Source: Cyclobacteriaceae bacterium (GTDB taxonomy: Bacteria; Bacteroidota; Bacteroidia; Cytophagales; Cyclobacteriaceae). Taken from it: a DNA stretch of 64,000 bases. The position numbers and the translations under genes are program-made. The DNA is taken from NCBI GenBank assembly GCA_958296015.1, contig CATQIH010000018.1:1-64000 (forward strand), read 5' to 3'. The notes beneath the pieces are model-generated. The model saw only the letters and a list, made by a program, of their open reading frames with translations, had not been told where the DNA came from and ran no database searches. Below are positions 17,924 through 26,673 of this stretch, piece by piece; within the stretch, counting starts at the first letter, position 1; every line of letters begins with the position of its first letter.

Positions 17924-18125
17924 AATAGGTATGTAGCTATTTGCTATAGTTAGATGTACCCAAACAAACGTGGTTTGCCAATTTTCTTTTTACAAACTTG
18001 TTTTGCTTGGTCATACCGGGCAAAAAATAGATTGCTTTTTTTCAATTTGTTTTTGTTCCGATATAATTGATGTAAAAGTAGTAAAAAATGTTTTGTTCCT
18101 GCACTTTAACAATTGCTTATAACAA

Positions 18126-18154
18126 TTTGGCGTGAAAACTATTTTGTAATTTTG
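18126..18154 (+). promoter_or_regulatory. Promoter of the DUF192 gene
   Basis: TTTG at 18126-18129 and TAATTTTG at 18147-18154 fit the Bacteroidota -33/-7 elements with a 17-base spacer. The start codon at 18197 lies 43 bases downstream. Confidence 0.6.
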
Positions 18155-18184
18155 CACCCTTAACCAGAATCTTTTTTTACTATT

Positions 18185-18775
18185 TTGCGCCCTGTTATGA
18201 GTACACATCAAAAGAATGACTTTTCCTCTGAAGAAGATAAGATTACCAATATATCTTCTGCCCGCAAGCTGCTGGTCGTTGCCGTTGTTGCCGCCATTAT
18301 TTTCGGGATTATCTATTGGGCACTCAAAGATGATGATACCATTGAAAGCGTCGGTGAGGAAGCGGCTATAGAAGAACCGCAGTTTGAGAGAGAAGGCGTG
18401 CTGTATTTTACCAACCAGGATGCTGGCGACACTCTTTCGCGGATTGCCATAGAGGTATCCAGAAGCGAAGCAGAGCACGAGCAGGGACTAATGTATCGCT
18501 CACAGATGGCAGACTCGCTGGGTATGCTTTTTATATACGAAAATGCTAAGCCACGTTCTTTCTGGATGAAAAACACCAAACTTTCGCTCGACATTCTCTA
18601 TGTCAATGAAAACAAAGAGGTAGTGATGATTTACAAAGGAGTAGTTCCTTTTTCTCAAAAACCAGTGCCTTCCTACAAAAACGCTCAATATGTAGTAGAA
18701 GTGAATGCCGGGTACACCACAGCACACAATATCAAAGAAGGCGATCACATTGCGTTTAGCCTGATGAACAACTAA
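18185..18775 (+). CDS. DUF192 membrane-anchored protein
   Basis: The best start is the ATG at 18197, giving 192 residues. A short charged N-terminus is followed by one membrane helix (RKLLVVAVVAAIIFGIIYW, about residues 24-42). The outer part is a DUF192 domain: RSEAEHEQGLMYRSQM, SLGMLFIYENAKPRSFWMKN and LDILYVN. Family members are small beta-sandwich proteins in the cell envelope, and I know of no established activity. The stop codon overlaps the stop of the convergent oxidoreductase gene by four bases. Confidence 0.88.
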   Translation: MRPVMSTHQKNDFSSEEDKITNISSARKLLVVAVVAAIIFGIIYWALKDDDTIESVGEEAAIEEPQFEREGVLYFTNQDAGDTLSRIAIEVSRSEAEHEQGLMYRSQMADSLGMLFIYENAKPRSFWMKNTKLSLDILYVNENKEVVMIYKGVVPFSQKPVPSYKNAQYVVEVNAGYTTAHNIKEGDHIAFSLMNN

Positions 18776-20190
18776 AAATGATCTTTGAGTGCTATCCGAG
18801 CTGCATGGTAGCCACACATGCCATGCACACCACCGCCCGGAGGCGTGGAAGATGAGCAGATGTACACATTTTTAACAGAGGTGCGGTAAGGTTTGAGCCT
18901 GAACGACGGTCGCGTAAACTGCTGGAAGATCGTCTGTGCCCCACCGTTGATGTCTCCCCCGATATAATTGGCATTAAACTGCTCCACCTGCACGGCGTGC
19001 ATGGTATGTCGCGCCAAGATGGTATCACTAAAACCCGGTGCAAACCGCTCTACCTGTTGCTCAATAGCGGCTGTCATATCTATCTGAGAGTAGCGAGGCA
19101 CATGGCAGTAGGCCCAGGCCGTGTGTTTGCCTTCAGGGGCACGGCTGCTATCAAACTGCGTTTGCTGCACTAGCAACACATATGGTTTTTCAGGGTGCTT
19201 TTTCTGCCAGACCAGTCGCTCCGACAAGGCAATCTCTTCGAGCGTACCACCCAGGTGCATGGTAGCAGCCGTGCCACAGGCCGGATTGCTGAAAGGAATA
19301 GGGCTATCCAGTGCCCAGTCTATCTTAAAAATTCCCTGTCCGTATTGGTAGTGCTCCAGCTGTTTGCGATACAAAGTGCTGAAAGACAAGCCCTTGATGT
19401 TGAGCAACTGCTTCGGGGTGATATCAAAGAGCATGGCCTTGCATGTTGGAATATCGGCCATAGATTGTACCCTTCTGCCGGTTTCTACCCTACCACCCAG
19501 TGACTTGAAGTAGCCATCCATCGAGCGGGTAATGGCCTGTGCTCCGCCTTTGGGAAAAGGCCAGCCAATGCGGTGCCCTAATGCCCCCAGCACCAGGGCG
19601 ATGGCAGAAGATGCCAGGCTGTTGAGCGGCAGCATCACATGCGCAGCCAAACCCGCTATGAAAGCCCGTGTAGCGGCTTCTTCAAAAGTGCGATACGCCA
19701 ACCCTTCAGCAGACTGAAGTGCCCGTAAACCAAACTGCGCCAGCTGAACCGGGTGTTTGGGCCAGGGCAGAGGTCCCAGGAAATCGGGTGCAATATCATC
19801 CCAGTGGTCTACTACCGGCTGCATCAGCCTTTGGTAAGCACCGGCATCTTTGCCAAACTGCTGTGCTGTCTCAGCCACCGATCTTTTGAGCAGTACAGCC
19901 TCGCCATTGTCAAGCGGATGTGCCAGAGCGTGAGTAGGGTACACCCATTCCAGTCCAAACCGATCCAAAGGTAGCGTACTCAGAAAAGGAGAACCTGCGC
20001 CAAGAGGATGAATAGTGGAACCCAGGTCGTGTACAAAGCCTGGCAGAGTGAGTGCTGCCGAACGCGTGCCGCCCCCGGTTTCCTGTTCTGCCTCCAGTAT
20101 CAATACTGAAAGCCCTTGCTGCTGCATGGCGATGGCCGCAGCATAGCCATTGGGACCAGAGCCAATAACCACTGCATCAAAATTGTTCAT
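18772..20190 (-). CDS. Phytoene-desaturase-like FAD/NAD(P) oxidoreductase
   Basis: The 472-residue protein opens with a dinucleotide-binding motif VVIGSGPNGYAAAIAM and EAEQETGGGTRS, and ends with SSSTPPGGGVHGMCGYHAA, as in the CrtI/phytoene dehydrogenase-related family. Such enzymes oxidise or isomerise polyenes and related lipids. No carotenoid genes adjoin it, so the substrate is unknown and it may be a retinol-saturase-like or other NAD(P)/FAD enzyme. An inverted repeat at 20322-20342 in its upstream region could be an operator. Confidence 0.85.
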   Translation of the reverse strand: MNNFDAVVIGSGPNGYAAAIAMQQQGLSVLILEAEQETGGGTRSAALTLPGFVHDLGSTIHPLGAGSPFLSTLPLDRFGLEWVYPTHALAHPLDNGEAVLLKRSVAETAQQFGKDAGAYQRLMQPVVDHWDDIAPDFLGPLPWPKHPVQLAQFGLRALQSAEGLAYRTFEEAATRAFIAGLAAHVMLPLNSLASSAIALVLGALGHRIGWPFPKGGAQAITRSMDGYFKSLGGRVETGRRVQSMADIPTCKAMLFDITPKQLLNIKGLSFSTLYRKQLEHYQYGQGIFKIDWALDSPIPFSNPACGTAATMHLGGTLEEIALSERLVWQKKHPEKPYVLLVQQTQFDSSRAPEGKHTAWAYCHVPRYSQIDMTAAIEQQVERFAPGFSDTILARHTMHAVQVEQFNANYIGGDINGGAQTIFQQFTRPSFRLKPYRTSVKNVYICSSSTPPGGGVHGMCGYHAARIALKDHF

Positions 20191-20543
20191 GAGTATTGGG
20201 TTTTAAGGGTTAGGATTTGGGTGTTGGGCAAAGCAGGATGTCCGATTCAGGTTGAGATAACAAACTGTACACAACATATCATAAACAAATTAAACTATTT
20301 TTTGATGCGTTGTGTAATATACATAACAGATTGTCTGTTATGATGTCTGTATACCGTATAAAGGCCATCCTTTAGTTGAATGTTTTAGAAAAGCAAGTGT
20401 TCTGTTAAAATAAACGTCAGATGGTTTAGAAAATCTGAAAAAAACCAAACCTGTACAAAACAGAAACAGTTTAAACAAACAGCAGGCTGTGTTGATCTGC
20501 GGACTAATTTTAAATAAATGTTACGTTTATAAACCCAACAATA
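20191..20543. other. Divergent promoter region between oxidoreductase and HtrA genes
   Basis: This AT-rich 353-bp stretch holds the promoters of the two divergent genes and a nine-base inverted repeat listed separately. I see no coding sequence. Confidence 0.5.
20322..20342. promoter_or_regulatory. Operator-like inverted repeat
   Basis: CATAACAGA and TCTGTTATG form a perfect nine-base inverted repeat around TTG. It lies about 130 bp upstream of the oxidoreductase start and 200 bp before the HtrA gene, with no T-run after it, so a protein-binding site is more likely than a terminator. Confidence 0.45.
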
Positions 20544-22040
20544 ATGAAAAACAATCATTTTATTACAGCAATGGTAGCCGCTGTAATTGCAAGCATAATT
20601 TCTATCGCTGCCTACCATTTTATCTTTGGAGATCAGTTAAAAACCGTACAGGCTGAGGCTGTCTCTCCCGCTTTTCAGGCAAGCTATTATCCTTCGGGAA
20701 ATGCTGCGCCGGAAGCACCGTTTGACTTCTCACAGGCTGCCGAAAAGGTAATACCCGCAGTAGTGCATATCACCAATACCCAGGAAGCTGTAGCCAGCAA
20801 CCAGGGCAGCCGGGGTAACCAGCAAATTCCTGAGTTTTTCAGAGACTTCTTCGGTGATCAGTTCAGAGGTAGTCCACAGCAAGGCCCCAGAGTAGGCATG
20901 GGTTCAGGTGTGATTATCAGCTCAGATGGTTACATTGTTACCAACAATCACGTGGTGGCAGATGCCGACGAACTGGACGTGCTGCTGACTGACAACAGAG
21001 TGTACCGTGCAGAGGTGATCGGTACAGACCCAACCACAGATATTGCTCTGATTAAAGTTAATGAAAAAAATCTACCTTCTATTCCAATAGCCAATTCCAA
21101 CGACCTCAAAGTAGGGCAATGGGTGATGGCAGCCGGTAATCCGCTGGGTGTGCTCAACTCTACCGTTACGGCGGGTATTATCAGCGCATTAGGACGTAAT
21201 ATTGGTATCCTCAATAATGAGGATAGAACCTCTATTGAATCGTTTATTCAAACTGATGCGGCTGTTAACCCTGGCAACAGCGGTGGGGCACTTGTTAACC
21301 TCAATGGCGATCTGGTAGGCATTAATACAGCCATTGCCAGCCAGACAGGTGCTTATTCAGGCTATGCTTTTGCGGTGCCTTCCAACATCGTTAAAAAAGT
21401 GATCAGCGACCTAAAAGAATATGGCAAGGTACAACGCGGCTTCCTGGGTGTGAGTATTATAGATGTAAGTGCCGGGCTTGCTAAGCAGCGTAACCTGGAT
21501 GTGAACCGGGGTGTGCTGGTAGATAGCCTCACAGAAGGTGGTTCTGCCAAAGCCGCAGGCATTAAAAGAGGAGATGTGATTGTCAAAGTAGATGAGGTAA
21601 CTATCTACAAAAATGCTGATCTGCTGGCATATGTAGGCAGCAAAAGCCCTGGCGATAAAGTAGAGGTAACTGTTGACAGAGCGGGTAAAGAATTGTCTTT
21701 TGACATGACGCTCAAAGCTCGTGACGGTGCTACTGCCATCACTTCCAAAGAAAGAAGCACTACATTTGACGAGTTGGGCGCAGAGTTTCAGGAAGTGCCT
21801 AAAGATGAAGCTGCTAAGCTTAACATTGATGGTGGGGTACAGGTAACCCGTACTTATCCCGGCAAATTCAAACAGCAGGGCATTCGTTCCGGGTTTATCA
21901 TCACAGGCGTTGCCAACAAAAAGGTGAAATCACTGGACGACCTTTCTGATGTTCTTAAAAGCGAAGGCGGCGGTGTACTGGTACAGGGAATTTATCCTGA
22001 TCAGCCCAACGAAGTGCAATACTATGGCATTGGTCTGTAG
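20544..22040 (+). CDS. HtrA/DegP-family periplasmic serine protease
   Basis: The 498-residue protein has an N-terminal signal or anchor helix (residues 8-27), a trypsin-like domain with His136 (TNNHVV), Asp166 (TDIALI) and Ser246 (GNSGGAL), then two PDZ domains (about 285-375 and 400-495; GFLGVSI marks the first). HtrA proteases degrade or refold misfolded envelope proteins. All catalytic residues are present. It stands alone, with a strong terminator 20 bases after the stop. Confidence 0.95.
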   Translation: MKNNHFITAMVAAVIASIISIAAYHFIFGDQLKTVQAEAVSPAFQASYYPSGNAAPEAPFDFSQAAEKVIPAVVHITNTQEAVASNQGSRGNQQIPEFFRDFFGDQFRGSPQQGPRVGMGSGVIISSDGYIVTNNHVVADADELDVLLTDNRVYRAEVIGTDPTTDIALIKVNEKNLPSIPIANSNDLKVGQWVMAAGNPLGVLNSTVTAGIISALGRNIGILNNEDRTSIESFIQTDAAVNPGNSGGALVNLNGDLVGINTAIASQTGAYSGYAFAVPSNIVKKVISDLKEYGKVQRGFLGVSIIDVSAGLAKQRNLDVNRGVLVDSLTEGGSAKAAGIKRGDVIVKVDEVTIYKNADLLAYVGSKSPGDKVEVTVDRAGKELSFDMTLKARDGATAITSKERSTTFDELGAEFQEVPKDEAAKLNIDGGVQVTRTYPGKFKQQGIRSGFIITGVANKKVKSLDDLSDVLKSEGGGVLVQGIYPDQPNEVQYYGIGL

Positions 22041-22060
22041 CCTGTGTTAGGAAATAATGA

Positions 22061-22099
22061 AAAAAGCCTCAACTGAATATATCAATTGAGGCTTTTTTT
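22061..22099. terminator. Bidirectional terminator between htrA-like gene and HepT-like gene
   Basis: AAAAGCCTCAA and TTGAGGCTTTT are a perfect inverted repeat with a 14-base loop, flanked by A and T runs. It would end the plus-strand protease transcript and the minus-strand gene ending at 22148. Confidence 0.85.
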
Positions 22100-22147
22100 G
22101 TTTAAAGGATTTTCAGTGTCTTTCAATAAGTACCCAATCCCCAAAAT

Positions 22148-22648
22148 CTAAACCCTGTCGTCGTCGTCATCGAGATCGTCATTATCATCGAAGCTGACAT
22201 CCTCATCCGAATCAAGATCATCGTCAAACTTTTTGCTGCGATAAGTTTTGCGTGCATAGTTATCGTCTTCCTCAAAATCTCCTGAAAGCTCATCATCCTC
22301 GTCATCAAAATCTATCTGCTCGGAAGCAGTAGACAGCGTATCACGAAAAATAGGAAGGTCTTCGTTGATGATACTCCAGATGGCATGGTGATCTATTTCC
22401 AGCCCTTCGTCAAACTTGGCTCTTTTCAGCGACTCCAACACTCTGTAGTCAATGTCGGTGAACTGGCTGACAAAATCATCCGATAGCAGACCGGCGGCTT
22501 CGCCTATCTCCTGTAAGTTACTGGCTACCGATTGCCTGACCTCTTCTTCGCGAACAAATTCATCATAGCTTATGCCTTCTACATAGCCTTCGATTTCGCT
22601 GATGCAACTAATGATGTTGTTTATGTGGATTTCATCTTCTTCTCTCAT
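22148..22648 (-). CDS. HepT-like HEPN protein lacking the catalytic motif, with acidic tail
   Basis: Residues 5-105 align by eye with the HepT frame at 5988: an N-terminal helix, a YVEGISYDEF segment (HepT: FVEGLDYNTF), an LQEIGEAAGLL helix (IIGEASAKIP), and HHAIWSIINEDLP (VKLVWQTIQYDLP). Where HepT has RNRIVHEY this protein has RAKFDEGL, so the RNase His and the modified Tyr are gone. The last 60 residues are almost all Asp, Glu and Ser, ending in DDLDDDDD. The fold without the nuclease site suggests a binding role. There is no MntA-like neighbour. Assignment to HepT rests on visual alignment. Confidence 0.65.
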   Translation of the reverse strand: MREEDEIHINNIISCISEIEGYVEGISYDEFVREEEVRQSVASNLQEIGEAAGLLSDDFVSQFTDIDYRVLESLKRAKFDEGLEIDHHAIWSIINEDLPIFRDTLSTASEQIDFDDEDDELSGDFEEDDNYARKTYRSKKFDDDLDSDEDVSFDDNDDLDDDDDRV

Positions 22649-22728
22649 AATGCGAAAGATTTAAAAAATTAGATATAATTACCAAAAATAATGAACAGTT
22701 TTTAAAACGTACTATTATATATTATGTT

Positions 22729-23187
22729 TTAGTCGTATTCATTTTCATACCCTTCATCGATCATCAGGTGATGACCATCGGCCTGGCTGACGGCAAGCTC
22801 ATCACAGCGTTCGTTTTCCAGAATGCCGGAGTGCCCCTTGATCCAGCTAAACTCTATGGTATGCTGTTTGTATAGCTCAATAAAACGCTGCCAGAGGTCT
22901 ACATTCTTTTTGTCTTTAAACTTTTTCCGTTCCCAGGTCCAGATCCAACCGCGGCTTACAGCATCTACCACATACTTTGAATCTGAAAAAACCTTGATAT
23001 GCATTCCTGGCTTTTTAATGGCTTCCAGGCCAACAATGACCGCCATTAGCTCCATGCGGTTATTGGTAGTTTTTCTGAATCCGGCAGACAACTCCTTGCG
23101 GTGATTCTTATACAGCAAGACCGTACCATATCCTCCCCGCCCTGGATTGCCCCTCGATGCGCCATCCGTGTACATTATGATCATCAT
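22729..23187 (-). CDS. rnhA: Ribonuclease HI
   Basis: The 152-residue protein contains the full catalytic set: Asp in MYTDGASRGNPG, Glu in NRMELMAVI, Asp in FSDSKYV and Asp in ENERCDELA. It removes the RNA strand of RNA-DNA hybrids. Two more start codons lie close after the first (MMIIM). Its ATG overlaps the TGA of the upstream marC fragment. Confidence 0.96.
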   Translation of the reverse strand: MMIIMYTDGASRGNPGRGGYGTVLLYKNHRKELSAGFRKTTNNRMELMAVIVGLEAIKKPGMHIKVFSDSKYVVDAVSRGWIWTWERKKFKDKKNVDLWQRFIELYKQHTIEFSWIKGHSGILENERCDELAVSQADGHHLMIDEGYENEYD

Positions 23188-23480
23188 GTAAATTGATTTT
23201 TGAAAATTTCTATGCCCAAAACCATTTCCATGCCAATAAAGAACATCACCAACACTCCGGCAATGGCAAACGATGCCACATCCAGTCCGAACATTGCCAG
23301 AACAGAATCGCCCGGGAAGAGAAAGCCAATCACGATTACACTGGCAGCGAAGGTAGCCTTACCGGAATGTATGGTGCCCGCTCTTTTTCTGAGATCAATG
23401 ATGACAGGAATACTTCCGATTATATCAATGACGGAGAACAGGATGAGGGTTGCAGAAAATATTTCTTTGAAACTAAGCAT
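23184..23480 (-). pseudogene. MarC-family membrane protein, truncated to N-terminal half
   Basis: The 98-residue frame matches only the first three membrane helices of a MarC protein (ATLILFSVIDIIGSIPVII, FAASVIVIGFLF, FAIAGVLVMFFIGMEMVLG). The family has about 190-200 residues and six helices. The frame stops right after IEIFKN, where homologues continue, and the stop overlaps the rnhA start. No second half is present downstream. It may be a deletion remnant or a short functional variant. Confidence 0.7.
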
Positions 23481-23576
23481 ACTGGTGCAAATGTGCGCAA
23501 GTTACACAGCCATTGACAAGATTGAAACTTTATGAGCGATTAAAAAGTACATTTGTAATTCGCCTTTACGCAGTTT

Positions 23577-24641
23577 TTACGCTGGCAAAAATGAAGTCAG
23601 CAAAGACATCAGTAAGGCTATTTCATCGTCTGTGATGGCCGGAAAATTGGCGATACGCAACGTAGAAGGTTTTAAGTCACCATAGCCGTTGCCCAGTACG
23701 ATACCTGCTTCTAAAGCCGCCTGCCTCACCTGGTTGATGATGTCTGGTTCTGCCTCCAGGGCAATCACCGTTTGCGAACGCACCTCTTCATTTCTGATCA
23801 GCAGCGACAGGTAGGGAAGAGTATCAACAAAGGCTGTCCATGCCTGCTGACGTTGCTGTATCACCTGTTCGGTCTGCTCAATCATCGGACGGTTTTCCAG
23901 GGTACGCATCAGCAAGTAGATGCTCATAACGTTGGGCGTATACGTAGTTTGCCACTGCTGCATCTGCTCTATCATAGCAGGCAAGCTGTTGTAATGCCTG
24001 TTTTCCTGTATGTCTTTGGCACGTGCGATAGCGTGGGGTGAGCAGATCAGCACGGCCATTCCTGCCGGCAGGCCAAAGCATTTCTGCACCGAAGCATACC
24101 ACACATCTGCCTGCGCAAAGTCAAGAGCCACGCCAGCCATAGAAGAAGTGACATCTACGGCAATAAGCGTATCAGGAAACTGCTGCCTGAGTTGCTGTAG
24201 TATCTGTAGACTAAGAGCCGTGCCATTGGATGTCTCGTTATGGGTCACAGCCATCAGTTCGGTGGTCTGTGGCAAAACGAGCTGCAAAGGATCAAGGGCC
24301 GTTTCCCGGTCAAATTGGAAGCCAGTGGCATCAGGCTGTAGTTTTTGCGCGTACGATAACCATTTGGCTCCAAAAGCACCATTGTATATATGGTAGGAAT
24401 GTTGCCTCACCAGCGACTGGCTGATGATCTCCCAGCACTCCGTAGCCGAAGAAGCAAAGAAGACCATATAGTCGTCGGGCACCTGCAGGCGTTGCTGCAT
24501 GAGTTGGGTGGTGCGTTTGGATATTTCCACAAATGCAGCACTACGATGATTAATACTCAACACATCCTGATCGTACGCATCCTGCACGTACTGCGGAATT
24601 TTAGGATATACTTTGGATGGACCGGGATAAAAAGAAATCAT
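23577..24641 (-). CDS. Class V aminotransferase (phosphoserine aminotransferase-like)
   Basis: The 354-residue PLP enzyme starts with ISFYPGPSKVYPKI and has LSINHRSAAFVEI, MVFFASSATECWEI, AVTHNETSNGTAL, AVDVTSSMAG and the Schiff-base lysine in ASVQKCFGLPAGMAV. The layout fits the SerC/alanine-glyoxylate group, and serine synthesis is a likely role, but SerC is not certain. It lies 90 bases from aroQ on the same strand, with both genes in amino-acid metabolism. Confidence 0.85.
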   Translation of the reverse strand: MISFYPGPSKVYPKIPQYVQDAYDQDVLSINHRSAAFVEISKRTTQLMQQRLQVPDDYMVFFASSATECWEIISQSLVRQHSYHIYNGAFGAKWLSYAQKLQPDATGFQFDRETALDPLQLVLPQTTELMAVTHNETSNGTALSLQILQQLRQQFPDTLIAVDVTSSMAGVALDFAQADVWYASVQKCFGLPAGMAVLICSPHAIARAKDIQENRHYNSLPAMIEQMQQWQTTYTPNVMSIYLLMRTLENRPMIEQTEQVIQQRQQAWTAFVDTLPYLSLLIRNEEVRSQTVIALEAEPDIINQVRQAALEAGIVLGNGYGDLKPSTLRIANFPAITDDEIALLMSLLTSFLPA

Positions 24642-24730
24642 TGGTTTGGGCTTTGGGTTTTAGGGGTTGGGACTTGGGTTTTGGGGCTTTTCAGTTAGCA
24701 TTTCTAACCCCAATACTTAGTATCCAAAAC

Positions 24731-25153
24731 CTAACTTCTATACAGGAGATAATCTACGGCCATGCGGTAGCCATGAAGGCCGAAACCTGCCATCACGCCT
24801 GCTGCATTTTTGCTGATGTAGCTATGGTGACGAAAATCTTCGCGGGCATATACATTTGAGATGTGCACTTCTACAACGGGTGCCTTAATAGCAGCCACCG
24901 CATCGGCAATGGCCACTGAGGTGTGTGTATAAGCTGCGGCATTCAAAATGATACCATCGTACTCGAATCCTGTTTCCTGGATTTTATCCACCAGTGCACC
25001 CTCGTGGTTGGACTGGAAAAAGGTGAAGTCTACCTGAGGATATGTCTGTTGAAGCTTGTCAAAAAAACTGCTGAAACTCTCCGAGCCGTAGATGCCAGGT
25101 TCGCGCACCCCCAGAAGGTTGAGGTTGGGTCCGTTGATGATCACAATTTTCAT
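24731..25153 (-). CDS. aroQ: Type II 3-dehydroquinate dehydratase
   Basis: From the ATG at 25153 the protein has 140 residues, the usual type II size. It shows MKIVIINGPNLNLLGVREPGIYG with the catalytic Tyr, ILNAAAYTHTSVAI with the substrate-binding Asn, and VEVHISNVYAREDFRHHS with the catalytic His. The frame is open further upstream to 25261, but that extension (KIVRKIPSDSPGH) has no family match. It converts 3-dehydroquinate to dehydroshikimate in the shikimate pathway. Confidence 0.95.
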   Translation of the reverse strand: MKIVIINGPNLNLLGVREPGIYGSESFSSFFDKLQQTYPQVDFTFFQSNHEGALVDKIQETGFEYDGIILNAAAYTHTSVAIADAVAAIKAPVVEVHISNVYAREDFRHHSYISKNAAGVMAGFGLHGYRMAVDYLLYRS

Positions 25154-25416
25154 AGTACAAAGGTATGAATATTCGCTTATATTCAGATAATTTGGCAAAA
25201 AGTTGATGTGACCTGGACTATCTGATGGTATTTTTCTAACTATTTTATCAGATTGCCTCACTTATAATTATATATAGGCTTAGAAAAATCGTTTTACACT
25301 AAATATGAATTAAAAAAATTATGTAATAAAATTGAATATTTTTACTTGCTTTTGTTGAAATTGTATCAATAAATACTGATATTGTGACAGATAAGTTCAA
25401 CCTAACTTTTTACCTC

Positions 25417-25590
25417 ATGAAAACTAACATCCCCAACCTCGAGATCATCGGAAAAGAAACACATTACGAGACAGACAAAGGTTTTATCCTTGATAACTGG
25501 GATTTTGGCCCGGATTCTCTCCATGAAAGTACTTCAGAAGATATAAACCCTGTCTTTGCCTGGCCATGTTGGCAGTTTTGGTGCTCCTGA
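25417..25590 (+). CDS. Small peptide with Trp/Cys-rich C-terminus
   Basis: The ATG at 25417 gives 57 residues: an acidic, Asn-rich N-terminal part (MKTNIPNLEI, DSLHESTSEDI) followed by a C-terminal FAWPCWQFWCS with four aromatic residues and two Cys. A leader-plus-short-core layout resembles ribosomally made, modified peptides. No modification enzyme lies nearby, so this is a suggestion only. An AT-rich promoter-like region precedes it. It may be an unrelated small protein or not expressed. Confidence 0.35.
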   Translation: MKTNIPNLEIIGKETHYETDKGFILDNWDFGPDSLHESTSEDINPVFAWPCWQFWCS

Positions 25591-25699
25591 TCGTATTATC
25601 CATTATTTTGTAGGTGCGTATCCCTATTTTTACATGAGATTGTCTGAATAAACATGAACTTTTTCTTCCGTTCAGCAGGTATTTAACAAATACTGTTGA

Positions 25700-25707
25700 T
25701 ATTTTTG
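25700..25707 (+). promoter_or_regulatory. Candidate -7 box before the YebC-family gene
   Basis: TATTTTTG fits the Bacteroidota -7 box and lies 39 bases before the start codon at 25747. The -33 element is not clear. Confidence 0.35.
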
Positions 25708-25746
25708 AGGCAGAAAAACATCATTCACTGACAATATTCATAATTT

Positions 25747-26460
25747 ATGGGAAGAGCGTTTGAATACCGCAGAGCAGCCAAAGAAAAGCGTTGGGACAAA
25801 ATGTCTAAAGTTTTTCCTAAGTTGGCTAAGTCCATCACTTTTGCAGCCAAAGAAGGCGGCACCGATCCGGCCATGAACGCCCGGCTCCGCGTAGCTATAC
25901 AAAATGCCAAGGCGGAGAACATGCCGAAAGATAATATTGAGGCAGCCATCAAACGGGCCAGTGGCAAAGATGCCGACGAAATGTCGGAACTGACATACGA
26001 AGGAAAAGGTCCGCACGGTGTGCTGGTGGTGGTAGAATGTGCTACCGATAATTCGACCCGTACGGTGGCCAACGTAAAATCTTATTTCAACAAAGCAGGC
26101 GGTGGAATAGTGCCTACCGGCTCGCTGGAGTTCATGTTTTCGCGCAAGGCCGTTTTTGAATTCAATAAGCCCGAAGGGCTGGATGTGGAAGAACTGGAAC
26201 TGGAGCTGATCGATGCCGGCCTGGAAGAGATTGTGGAAGACGAAGATAACATGGTGTATGCTTATGCCGACTATACCAACTTTGGTACTTTATCGCAGGC
26301 TTTTGAAGACAAAGGCGTAGAGATTGAAAAGGCTACGCTGCAACGCATTGCCACTTCGCCAGTGGAGTACTCCGAAGAAGAAATGGCAGAAATAGAAAAG
26401 ATGCTGGACAAGATCGAAGACGACGACGATGTGCAGGCCGTATATACAAATATCACGTAG
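25747..26460 (+). CDS. YebC/PmpR-family protein
   Basis: The 237 residues match the YebC family: the start [21 protein letters not shown], then [55 protein letters not shown] and the acidic C-terminus ending [10 protein letters not shown]. Family members bind DNA or act as translation factors that relieve ribosome stalling at proline runs. This gene is intact. It stands as a single gene with a promoter-like box upstream. Confidence 0.94.
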   Translation: MGRAFEYRRAAKEKRWDKMSKVFPKLAKSITFAAKEGGTDPAMNARLRVAIQNAKAENMPKDNIEAAIKRASGKDADEMSELTYEGKGPHGVLVVVECATDNSTRTVANVKSYFNKAGGGIVPTGSLEFMFSRKAVFEFNKPEGLDVEELELELIDAGLEEIVEDEDNMVYAYADYTNFGTLSQAFEDKGVEIEKATLQRIATSPVEYSEEEMAEIEKMLDKIEDDDDVQAVYTNIT

Positions 26461-26610
26461 CAGATAAACATAAAAGAACAGGTATAAGATAAAGCAGCAT
26501 ACTTTTGACTTGAGAAATAGCGGAAATTATTATCCTTGCACGTGCTTTACATAGGTTGCTCGTTGAGCGAAGTATTTGTACATTTTGTAGATCGTTTGTA
26601 TGAGCCTGTC

Positions 26611-26618
26611 TATTTTTG
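26611..26618 (+). promoter_or_regulatory. Candidate -7 box before the LytS-type kinase gene
   Basis: TATTTTTG lies 56 bases before the kinase start at 26674 and fits TAnnTTTG. The -33 element is weak. Confidence 0.35.
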
Positions 26619-26673
26619 CAAAGCCCTACCGGAATAGTCTATACCTTTATAGGTTAGGCTAATATACACATAT

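Noticed and set aside
16808-17953. 381-codon open frame on the plus strand
   Set aside because: It is antisense to glnS, whose sequence is fully conserved; the frame has no domain.
25154-25261. N-terminal extension of aroQ
   Set aside because: The extra residues have no counterpart in type II dehydroquinases, which begin at MKIVIINGPN.
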